From: Linum tenue | Taxonomy: Eukaryota > Streptophyta > Magnoliopsida > Malpighiales > Linaceae | DNA length: 64,000 bases | Assembly: GCA_946122785.1 (NCBI GenBank) | Contig: CAMGYJ010000008.1 | Location: 24,391,475 to 24,455,474, forward strand | Direction: 5' to 3' | In this document: one piece after another, positions 11,576 to 21,757 of the stretch | Layout of the letters: every line of letters begins with the position of its first letter | Position numbering within the stretch: the stretch's first letter is position 1 | Notes under the pieces: model-generated | Seen by the model: only the letters and a program-made list of their open reading frames with translations | The model's database searches: none | What the model was told of the DNA's origin: nothing | Program-made: the position numbers and the translations under genes

Positions 11576-12421
11576 AAAAGTGAAGCAGGCGCACAACCGC
11601 AACGCGAAGTAAGCGACGCTCATGCCTCAAAGAAACAACCAAGCATGCGAAATAAAATGATAAAATCGAGGAATGGAGGGGGCGCTTACCACGGTTTGAC
11701 GGGGCGCCTAAATCAGGAGCAGCGCCCGGGCCAGCAGGTTGGTTTGGCGAGGCATACATGGTGAGGAAGATGCGAGCGGGAAGAGATTTGATGGCGCAAA
11801 ATCAGTTGTTGTCAGAAGGGACCGCACAAGCCAGGTGCCTATGTTAACAAGGGGGAAAAGTAATTGTCAGGTAAAGCACGCTAACCAGGCGCCCGTGTCA
11901 AGAAAACAAAAGTAGCAGTTGACAAATAGAGCACGATATCCAGGTGCATGTGTACGGAAAATCGTTAGTAGATAGACGCCCCGTCTCGACAAACCTAGGC
12001 CCTGTAGTGAGGAAAAGGGGGTTATTCCCCACGAAGGTGGCTGGGCGGCCAACGGGGCAAAGACACGAAAGGCAAGCGGACGGAAAGGAAAAACTTAGGA
12101 GAAGACTGAAGATCATCAGGCGCCCAATTCAGCGGTGAGGCGAGGCGGTATGCAATGAGCGAAAAGAACACGATGACAGGCACCCAACACAACAAAAAAG
12201 AGCAAGAGGTGTGGGGCGCCTGCAGCCCAACAGCGCTAAGGCGTCGGGAAAAGGGGAACGTATGTACGGGGCGCCCACCAGTCGACGGCAGGCGGACTTG
12301 TGAGTGGGTAACCAAAGATTGGGGCGCCTCTGAGGTGGACATCGAGATGATAAAAGGGAGACTCGCGAGCATAGTTAAACCCTCAAGTTTTGGAGACTTG
12401 AGAGCCTAACTGGGGGGCAAT
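11576..12421 (+). other. 3' internal region of Tat-like element, rich in GGCGCC motifs
   Basis: Non-coding, with recurring 'ggcgcc/ggcgcct' motifs, also abundant in the related element at 62.4-63.9 kb. It ends with 'ctggggggcaat', a polypurine tract, immediately before the LTR at 12422. Confidence 0.5.
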
Positions 12422-12932
12422 TGTTGTGGGGAATTAAGAAGATAGGCCCAAGGACAGGCCCAAAGCGGCCCAATGAGGAAAAAGAGGATGCTTCGTGGGC
12501 CTAGTCCGCGGGGCGAGGCCCAGGGGTAAATATGGGAAACTAGGAGACAGGGTTCAGAAGGTTCCAAAAGAGTACGGTTTGGGCGCCTTGTACCTGTCAG
12601 AGGCCTGACAGGTTGGTCGGGGCGCCCATCCTGACAGAGGTACAGAGTATTAAATGCCATGCTGACGTGGAACTGGGTTGATGAAGCCTGGTTCAGGGTT
12701 GGGTGAGTATAAATAGTGTCAGTAGGTGGCATTTACACCAGGTTGGATTCTCTCACTAAACACTTGAGATTGCCACTTCTCTCTCTAAAACCCAAACTGA
12801 CTTGATCATCGGAGGACTAACGGGCCCAGGCACCCTCCTCCGTGTGCGTGTGTGCAGGTCAGATGCATTGGACACGCAGAGCGGGGATAAAGTTGGTGAG
12901 GAGTTGGGCTCCAAAGTATCCGAGCACAAACA
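12422..12932 (+). mobile_element. 3' LTR of Tat-like Gypsy element
   Basis: It starts TGTTGTGGGG and ends GAGCACAAACA, giving 511 bases. It parallels the LTR at 61968-62472: both have 'tataaatag', 'taggtggcattta', 'tctctcactaa', 'ctgacttgat' and 'gctaacggg' or 'actaacggg' in the same order. TATA box at about 12710. This marks the right end of a truncated element that includes the antisense ORF. Confidence 0.75.
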
Positions 12933-13589
12933 ATATATTATGCTATTATTTTATATCTTAGTGGCTAAAATATAATGTATCTTAAAGTTATTAAATGGTT
13001 CGACCTCGACCAACTAGATTGGTCCAATTTTTATCATTTCAAATATATATTATTTAATTATTTGATATCCTAATGATTAAATTATAGTGTATTTTACAGA
13101 CGATTTTTTATTCGGTTTTCTGAATTCAGTTTCTATCAAACTTACTCCACCTCATCATATTACCAGAAATAATAATGTTTCACAAGGTAACAGCCACAAG
13201 TACTCGAACTTGGTTCATAAGGCTGATTTTTGATTCGTTGCATCATCCAATTGCCTCTTTCGTACTAAAATTCACTATCTTTATCACGTGTTTCCAAAAA
13301 AACTATACAACGAAAAGCTACACACCCCATTACTTTCTAAAATTTCAAAACTCACCTTCCTCCGGCCAACTGATTGAGGCCACGCTAGTTTTTTAAGAGG
13401 TTCAACAAGGGTTAGCAATACACAAGTCATGCAGCATGGTCGACCATAAAAGACGCTTGTCCATGCATCTTGACGACGAAGCTAGTTACCATCATAACAT
13501 TTCATAGACTCGAATATAAGCTAAGCTAACTAGGATGCTTTACCAGAGAGGGGAAACATAACATGCAAACAAATTTATCTCTTTAAAAT
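12933..13589. other. AT-rich spacer, no gene recognised
   Basis: Low-complexity AT-rich sequence after the LTR, followed by unremarkable sequence downstream of the minus-strand gene remnant. No ORF is supported. Confidence 0.4.
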
Positions 13590-14748
13590 ATTAAACTTCA
13601 GAGCACTGAATGAAGACATGAATGTTGATTCATAAGTGAAATTGCGTATGCAACCAAGTACACCTGAGGTCAGAATTGAAATAATCGTTATGCTTGATAA
13701 ATGAAAAAAAAAATGAACAAGTATCTTTACCCTGAATTAAGAGGGTACACTAGAACAGGAATTCCTCAAGCATACATTAACAATGTTTTGAAACTCATTC
13801 ACGAGCATCACTAACCTTTACATGCTCCATTTGAGCAACCTCCACAGAAAATGTTCACCTAAAACCACAACACTGAAAATGAAACTGCAGGCTAGCTAGA
13901 TAGGCACAAGTTTGGGACATAAGACTCATATGGAAGTGAAATCATCCACGATTTGAATAAAAAGTACTTCTCCTTGAGATTATAGTCACAAGATCCCCCT
14001 ACTTTGTTGTTCTAGTATATTTGGATGTCAGGGCAGAGAGCTATAAACAGTTAAACACATTTTACCTGAGCAGTGCGTCCAAGTTTGTCGTAACTATTCT
14101 CGCCGTTCACTAGGTCACCGTTGTAAAAATCCTCGACATAGATATACATACATGGTATACATAACTAAAATAAGAAACTTATTAATGTTAAATAAGAACA
14201 GCAGTAGCCTTAGAATGGGCAGCTTCTTTCAAAATCAAAAGTGCAGGGAAAACTATGACAGCTGGAAGATGAATTACACTTCCAAATTCACAGTTTTTTT
14301 TTAAACAACGATATTGCTTACTTGAACAAAATCCACTTGTCCTGAACCAGTGTGGAAGGATTTGGGGCTATTGAACCGACCAAAGTCAATATATCCTTGA
14401 ACAACATGGAAGATTACTTAACTTAGACGATAATAAACAACATCAGAAAAGCTAGGGCATGAGGAGATTGTGCCCTATCAAAAGTCTCTCAAATAAGATG
14501 ACATGTTTACCGTTTGTGATCTAGTCTCCACATCTTTGCAAAAACGAACTACCAAGTCAGTATAGTCTTGCGTCGTAAAAACCACACAATATATCATCAT
14601 CTGGGGAAACATTCACCTGTAGCAGGATCTTTCATATGACTGGTCACTCCCGACATTCAAAAATTAATCAGACGGCATTACCTTTGCCTCATGGACGAAT
14701 GCGTGTCCAATCAAGCAAGCTTCTCTGATCAATGAATTAAGGAGGAAC

Positions 14749-15440
14749 TGTTATAAACCGAACATAAAAAATTAGGGTTACCGATCTGCTGAGTCGCGGA
14801 CTAGGTCGATCTCTTTAAGACATTCGCGGCACTGCTTCGTTATTCGCACAACAGACTATCAGCCGGTCGCATCCAAGATCAAACAGCCACTATTTTGATT
14901 TGCTCAACGGTTGTGCGAAAAACCGGAGCTCTTTGAATCTCACTCTCTTTCTCGTGTTTTTGCTCTCTGAAGTGTGTTTAGAGGGGCTGGAGAGACGGCG
15001 ATTTATAGGAGCCGAACCCCTAGGAATATACCCTCTAACTTGGGGAATAAGTCGGATTAATTAAGGAAGATAATTATTTCCTTAATTAAAACCCGTCTAT
15101 AAGATAATTCCTGCGGGATTATCCTTCGAATATTCCTTTTAATCGATTATCCTTCGAATATTCCTTAGAATAACATATTAATAATTAATTATTAGATAAT
15201 TAATTTCGTTCGAAATTTCTCCAAAAAATATATAGTCTCAACCAACCAACCGGTCCGTCGGACGGACGAACGGCGCGCGCGCGCGTGTGGTGGTCCGTTA
15301 GGTTCTTCCTCTCCCACAAAAGTGGGTCACCCCAAGGGGCATCCTATCTTTATACACATTTCACCAAGTAAAACTACCAATGTGGTAGTTTTTCCACTTG
15401 AGACTCTATAGCTTTCAAAGCTATTCCTTCATTTCCAACA
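14749..15440 (-). repeat. 3' LTR of the Copia element
   Basis: 692 bases, TGTTATAAACC ... TTCCAACA on +, followed by ATCCCCCACTTG (the polypurine tract on -). It includes 'ggcgcgcgcgcgcgtg' near 15272 and AT-rich 'attaattaaggaagataatta' blocks. The right 500 bases match 19247-19782 closely; the left 190 bases have no counterpart at the other end. Confidence 0.8.
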
Positions 15441-16019
15441 ATCCCCCACTTGAATAGTTTTGAAACTATCTCTGAGCATCAACAGTTCCATAAGATCGGG
15501 CATAAGCTAAGGTATCGCGAAGATTTGAACCTTAGCGTAGTGGTTACACTTCCGATTTCATAAGGGTGACTCGTAGTCTTGAACCCTATCTCAGACAATG
15601 TAGCACACCGGATCTTTTCATTGAGTGATATTCTCTCATAGGTCATGCGTTTATGGCGATGCATGTTATCCCGGTTTAGTGAACGCTCTAGCAACTTTGT
15701 GCATCCAAAGTTCCATAGGGAGCGGCCCCACTCTCACATTCACATAGGTGAGTCTATCAGGAGTACCCCCAAAGTAAAGTACTCCACCTCACATAGGGTA
15801 TAGATCTCATTAAGAGTTATTAACTCAACCTCCATTGCTTTAGAATTCATGCTTCACTATGCATGAACTTTTCGCATACTACTCATGACTTGTTATTACC
15901 CATTGAACCCATTTCTTGGGATCTCTAGTCTATTGGGTCGGGTTACCATCACTTGTAGTCCGTAGTTCGGTAGGCATAAGTCCCATACCCTTGGCGGTAA
16001 TTTGGACTTTCTCTCTAGA

Positions 16020-16415
16020 TAATCCTTTCGTCAAAGGATCAGCTAGATTCTGTTAGGACCTTACGACGAATTTGTCGTATCTTTTCGTTCTAGAACCGGT
16101 TCCCTTCTTTTGCAATAGATGCGGTGCTATCACAATGAATCAACTACCGAGGGATCGGTCTTTCCCATAAGGGAATATCTTGTAATGACCCTCTCAATCA
16201 ACTTCCTCTTTACTAGCCATTGGCAGCTCTATCATTTCTGATTTCTTAGTTGATTGAGCTAGGATCGTTTAATTCTTAGAATTCCAAGACACAACACTTC
16301 CAGTGATGTTTAAAACATGTCCACTGGATGCCTTGGAATCTTCTATAGGGTATTCTCGTCCGCATCAATATACCCTACCAATACAGCCAGAAACTGTTGA
16401 TAACTTATATCCAGG
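16020..16415 (-). pseudogene. Copia RNase H remnant
   Basis: Reading minus, frames around 16410-16275 give LVGYIDADEN, then after a shift EDSKASSGHVLNITGS and VVSWNSKN. This corresponds to the RNase H block with the Asp and the 'K..SGYVF..' stretch of plant Copia elements. LADPLTKGL follows at 16046-16020 near the end of pol. Multiple stops and shifts. Confidence 0.6.
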
Positions 16416-16732
16416 TCTACTGTTCTTAAGGTGTCTCATGACCCCTTTCAATAGCATTTCAATGCTTCATACTAGGACAATCAATAAGTCTGCCAAGTAC
16501 CCCCCACTAAATCGGGTCTCATGTTTATCAGCTGCCTCTCGCAGACTGTAAATGCTAGTATATTCTAACTTTCTTACACCGTCTTAGGTGTTCTTTAAAT
16601 ATTTATACTAGCATCATCAAACATGTATGCATGTGTACATCTTGTATTTTCCTAGTTATTAGAATTCCTAAGCATAACATTTGTTTCATTAAAATCCTTC
16701 ACATTCAAAATTCTCAACCATCATGGTTTTTC

Positions 16733-17132
16733 AATATTGACATCACGAGTCTTTGTACCAAAGATCGACATGTCATTCATAATGCAAGTGTCATTCTCAA
16801 ATTTGTACTAAATGCACTTGTCACTTTCACTTTTAAAACCATGAGAGAGAATCTGATCATTCATGACACTAATTCTGAGTCTATTTCAAATCATATAATG
16901 ATTTGTCTAACCATAGACTCCGGAATCATGTTAATATTGACATCACGAGTCTTTGTACCAAAGATCGACGTGTCATTCATAATGCAAGTGTCATTCTCAA
17001 ATTTGTACTAAATGCACTTGTCACTTTCACTTTTAAAACCATGAGAGAGAATCTGATCATTCATGACACTAATTCTGAGTCTATTTCAAATCATATAATG
17101 ATTTGTCTAACCATAGACTCCAGAATCATGTT
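16733..17132. repeat. 200-bp tandem duplication inside the Copia element
   Basis: The segment beginning 'aatattgacatcacgag' at about 16733 is repeated with a period of exactly 200 bases, starting again at 16933. The two units differ at only a few positions (for example 'cgaca' versus 'cgacg' and 'ccgga' versus 'ccaga'). It is a local duplication after insertion or in the parent element. Confidence 0.9.
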
Positions 17133-18199
17133 CTAGAATAACAACCTTTAAGATTGTCCCAATGTAGATTTCTTTATTCAAATCACCATTCAAAAAATTA
17201 TTTTAACATCCATGTGATGGATGTTATTCTACATATTGGTGAATAGATATCAAAGAAATCTACAATTTTTCCTCTTCACCTAAAGCCTTAGGAATCCATT
17301 TATTACCTTGGCTTCATTGCCAGGAGGTAATTCTCAAAGATGCCAAATCGTGTTCGGTTCCACCGATATATTACTCAAGGCTTTATAACCAAGAGATAAC
17401 TCTACAAGATTCTAAGTCTTACTAGACTCCACAAATTCCATTTCGTTAATAATGGATTATCCCACGAATCTGCATATTTACGGAAGTTCAAACAGACTTG
17501 TGGGATCTTTCTTAGGGTGTAATAACAAATTCATAACCAAAATCCTTTAGTGATTTATGGTTCATTTGTCTCTTGTGAATTCATACGCAAATTCATCACC
17601 CCCACTAGATCCATTATTTCTAATAGTAGGCATGACACTACCCCCACTATTTCTTGATTCAAAATGGAAGTTTATTGTCATCAATGGATTTCACAACAAC
17701 ATGAGTATTTCGTTTCATAGGAACTAAGTGTTTTTATTGTTGACAACATAAAACACACTCATATGCTCTTTTAGTTATTAGCATTTCTCAAGCTATTAGC
17801 ATAACCAATAACTAGACAAAACACTTTATAGAGCAATAAATAATTTATTGTCTTTCCACCTTGTTTACCAATATCAAAATTAATAAGATATATTGATTCT
17901 GATTCTCTAACCACATATTTATGGGTCATTTAGCTTGGATATACAAAATTCATATTTTTTCCAAGCATCCAATAATATGGGAATGTGATATAAGATATTC
18001 TAATTCTTCACACAGACACACTTGAAAGAATTTATCTTATCTACTTAACCATTCCTTACGTCTAGGATAGTCAATGACTTTCTAGAGGTAGGGTTCTCTT
18101 CCACTTTTCCAGAACCATCAACGATAGTGGTGAGGGTCTTGCCCAACAACATTTTCTCCTTCAAATCCTCTTATTTAGTCAAGTTAACACTAGGTTAAA

Positions 18200-18250
18200 C
18201 TTGTTCTTACACTTTCGTGTCTTATGACCTAGTTTCTCACAAATTTAATA
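18200..18250 (-). pseudogene. Copia gag zinc-knuckle remnant
   Basis: Minus translation includes CEKLGHKTRKCKNK, the second half (C-x4-H-x4-C) of a CCHC zinc knuckle as in Copia gag, between AT-rich decayed sequence. Its location near the 5' end of the minus-strand element is as expected. Confidence 0.5.
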
Positions 18251-19246
18251 AAGAAACATAGCGTCATTCTTAGAGGATTGGGTGACGATCTTATGGTTAC
18301 CACAAAGGATACCATTCTATTTGGTATGGATCTGGTTCGACTTGTTGCTCTCATTCTTGAAACTTTAATGTTTCAGAGCAGCCTAAGTGGTTCGTGTAGT
18401 ACTGATAATAGTACTTCTTACAATATTGTTATTATGGACAATAAACCCATTATATTCCCATATATTCTTCAATGTACACATTTAAACAGAATCATTCTAC
18501 TCCACAACATGTATTCAATTTATACTCTAATCATCGAGATAATACACCTCAATGTCGACATATACATGCATCAATCTAGATTCTTTTCTAGCATTCACCA
18601 AGTTCCTCAATTGTATGCTCAAAATTATATTGAATAGATTCTAATTTTGTCATTCATAAATGACTCACAAGTAAGATTAAAATCTTACCTCTTTTCTGAA
18701 GACGTCTTCTGAATTCGCAGTATGGCTAGCACTAAGCATGGCTTCCTTGTTTCTCATCTTTCTTCTCTCCACAGCGCCTTCAACGCTTGCACAACGCTTT
18801 GTTGGAATCAGGCGTGGCAATCACAAACTATAGATTAGCAGCAAGTGCTTCAACACTTTGATGGTAGAGGGCGTCATTGACCACAGTCCATTTGGAGACC
18901 AATTTCTCCTCGTCTTTTTTCTACTTCGTGTACTAAACGATAATCCTCAAACCACTCAACACAATTGAAAAAAATCATCATCAGTTCATTCAAAGATTTG
19001 ATAACCAATTAATAATCAAATATACATCACAACCCAAATAAGGAAGAAAACCCCCTTTTTCAATTTTATATATATGATCCCTACGAATCAATCTGGTTCC
19101 TGAAAGGGTCCAACACTCAAGGCAGCGGGCTGTGAAGTAGTAGGCTCCTAGGACTTCCCCAAGCCTTGTGCGACTTCCCATTCCTAGTTCGATTATTTGC
19201 CCCAGAAATAATCAGCTGCATTCCAATAATCCCCAAGCCTTGTGCG

Positions 19247-19782
19247 ACTTCTCACTCTCTTTCTCGTGTTTCTGCTCTCTGAAGTGTGTTTAGAGGGGTT
19301 GTGAAGGCGGCTATTTATAGGAGCCGAACCCCTAGGAATATACCCTCTAACTTGGAAAATAAGTCGGATTAATTAAGGAAGATAATTACTTCCTTAATTA
19401 AAACCCGTCAGTAAGATAATTCCTGCGGGATTATCCTTCCAATATTCCTTTTAATCGATTATCCTTCGAATATTCCTTAGAATAACCGATTAATAATTAA
19501 TTATTAGATAATTAATTTTGTTCGGAATTTCTCCAAAAAATATATAGTCTGAACCAACCAACCAACCAACCGGTTGGTCGGACGGACGGACGGACGGCGC
19601 GCTAGCGCGTGTGGTGGTCCGTTAGGTCCTCCCTCTCCCACAAAAGTGGGTCACCCCATGGGGCATGCCCTTAGGTGAGAGGCTCCTATCTTTATACACA
19701 TCTCACCCAGTAAAACTACCAATGTGGTAGTTTTTCCACTTGAGACTCTATAGCTTTCAAAGCTATTCATTCATTTCCAATA
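19247..19782 (-). repeat. 5' LTR (partial) of the Copia element
   Basis: Matches 14938-15440 nearly base for base, including 'aggagccgaacccctagg' and the AT-rich blocks. An extra 'ttaggtgagaggctc' appears near 19671. The part that should correspond to 14749-14937 is replaced by unrelated sequence (about 19000-19246) in which 'ccccaagccttgtgcgactt' occurs twice, so this end is chimeric or rearranged. Confidence 0.75.
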
Positions 19783-20124
19783 GGAACAATTTCAATGCAG
19801 TACAATTTCCAAGTTAGACCAAGACAGAAAAGCTAGGTTTCCCTTATATTGGTCGTCCCGACATAAACCAAGGATACAAAGTCCACAAGGCGACTAGAGT
19901 TATCAAGAGAATAGCAATTTGAGTTTGCTACAGGAACAATAGCAGTGCCAAGGATCTATAATAGTAAAGCTGAACAAAAACCAGCGAAAGAGAGATCCAT
20001 ATAGACAAGGAAACGGCTGAAGATAGGGTGCATAAACTTAGGGTGCATAACTATGAGTAACCAAATCTGGACCCTTCTTTTAAGTGGCTGCAAATCTAAG
20101 GGTGGAGAATTAAAGGAATTTATT

Positions 20125-20640
20125 TTTCCTAGTTTTCTTGAGTGAATCATATCTTCTTCATTCTAACTCGGATTTCAATTATTTTTGCACAGATGGAACG
20201 AGTTTGTTGTGCTCTACAAAATGATATCCATTTTCAATATTTTTTGAGAAAAAACTGTCATACCTCTTGTTACCAACTCCATACCATATGATATCTCCTT
20301 ATTTTTTAGTCGTTTTCGAAATTTTTGCACAGAAGGAACGATTTAATCATGATCTATTGAATTTCAAAATTTTATGGGTGAAAAAATTTCATACATCTCG
20401 TTACCAACTCCTTACCTAACTATACCACCCTGGTATAGGGTGGTATTTTTCACACCATATGGTATGCTGTTGTTTAATACCATCCAATACCATATGGTAT
20501 AGACTGGTAATAACTGACAAATTTTTTTGTTCCAAAAAAATATCAAAGTGGATATAATTTTGAAGAGCACAATTAATCTGATCTAACTGTGCAAAAAAAA
20601 ATTAAATTCCAAGTTCAAACAAGTGAGAAATCGTTCATTA
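20125..20640. repeat. imperfect foldback sequence with 'ccatatggtat' core
   Basis: Sequence from about 20165 ('ggatttcaattatttttgca') recurs in inverted form at about 20610 to 20530 ('tgtgcaaaaaaaaattaaat'). A diverged direct copy ('ttttgcacagaaggaacga') lies at about 20320. The centre has 'accaccctggtatagggtggt' and two 'accatatggtat' palindromes. No target duplication was found, so this is either an old MITE or locally rearranged DNA. Confidence 0.45.
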
Positions 20641-20894
20641 AAGATTAAGGGAAGGAAAATTAAAGGTTTTTCAAGGAGAGAGAAGGAGGCGCTGATGTGG
20701 CGGATTCTTATTGGGTTATGCATGGGGTTATAGCACCACAAGGTTACTCACCGAATCTACTCCCCAAGGAAACCATCAAATCAGAAACAAAACCAAACAC
20801 AAAACAGGAAACAAGGAGGAGCAACAAGAACCACCCCGTGAAAAGATGCATAACCAGCTGAAAGAGTCCATGGAATAGTATTGCATGTTGCAAT

Positions 20895-21592
20895 TAGGGC
20901 TGGGGAATAGACCAGACCGTTAGAAAAACCGTGGTCGAAACCGTACCGCACAGTTTGGTCCGGACCGTAGACCATTAAGTATGGTCTGGTATGGTCCATG
21001 GTCTGTATTATTTTATGTTTTGATCTCTTGGTCTGGTCTGGTCTAGACCGCGGTTTACCGGACCAAAGCGTGGATCCAACCGACTTGTCAATACGTGTTA
21101 ACAACACATTCGACCACTCTCCCAATCACACCCAAGGCTCAACCTTAGTTTTGTGAATCTCATCCCTCCTTCATTCACAACCACATTTAACTAAAGAGTA
21201 GAGATAATTGTTTCTCCATATGACATTATGTTAATGTTTATGACGTTATGGTGCAAGTTGAGATACTTTTACTTTGTATCTTTGTTATGTACTAAGATTT
21301 AGGGTATCAAAATTATTCATGCATGTTAGGATTAATGTGTTAAGGCAAATAACAGTTATTTTTCTTGGTTATTGGTTCAGTTTTTTGTGGTTGACTAAAC
21401 AAATTATTAATTTTCGTTGAGTGTGGTTTATCTGGACCTGTGCAGATCGAACCAGACCGCACAGACGTGGTCTGGACTGGATCGTATAGTCTGTGGTCTG
21501 GTCTGTGGTCTATACTTGAGCCTCTCGGTCTGGATCATAGACCGTATATATATGGTCTAATTTGAACCAGACCACACCGTTTCCCGACCCTA
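20895..21592. mobile_element. non-autonomous hAT-like element
   Basis: 698 bases with ends TAGGGCTGGGGAA and TTCCCGACCCTA (inverted), flanked by 8-bp duplications GTTGCAAT and ATTGCAAT (7 of 8 match). The interior has many subterminal 'ggtctggtctgg' and 'agaccg' repeats, typical for hAT transposase binding. No transposase ORF. Confidence 0.8.
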
Positions 21593-21757
21593 ATTGCAAT
21601 GATGGTCTCCAGAAACCTCCAATTTCGGGCAGGTAAAACCCACAAAAACAAGAAAGAAAGAAGCAAATGAAGAAATCTGGATAAAACCAATCACCATCCG
21701 ACAGAAAGCCTCAGCGTTTTTCACATTTCAACAAGATAAGGAATTAAATCCCAGCAC

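Larger units (their letters stand above)
14749..19782 (-). mobile_element. Copia LTR retrotransposon, decayed, TSD GGAAC
   Basis: The element starts TG and is flanked by GGAAC on both sides (14744-14748 and 19783-19787). On the minus strand the order is 5' LTR, gag remnant, pol remnant, polypurine tract CAAGTGGGGGAT, 3' LTR. Recognisable pol debris: RNase H pieces near 16410-16275 and the LADPLTKGL motif at 16046-16020. A gag zinc-knuckle half (CEKLGHKTRKC) lies near 18245-18205. No long ORF survives. It interrupts the exons of the minus-strand plant gene. Confidence 0.8.
13590..20000 (-). pseudogene. exons of a conserved plant gene of unknown function, split by a Copia element
   Basis: Minus-strand exons with GT-AG borders can be read in order. 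The first, about 20000-19855, starts MDLSFAGFCSALLL, like a signal peptide, then has an in-frame TAG (19958-19956), then ANSNCYSLDNSSRLVDF. Next come about 14600-14511 (LVVRFCKDVETRSQT), 14416-14322 (GYIDFGRFNSPKSFHTGSGQ), 14131-14066 (DFYNGDLVNGENSYDKLGRT), 13858-13816 (VNIFCGGCSNGACKG) and about 13665-13600 (VLGCIRNFTYEST, then decay). Several cysteines and an apparent signal peptide suggest a secreted or lumenal protein of a plant-conserved family I cannot name with confidence. The TAG, the decayed last exon and the 5-kb insertion all argue for a pseudogene. Confidence 0.55.
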
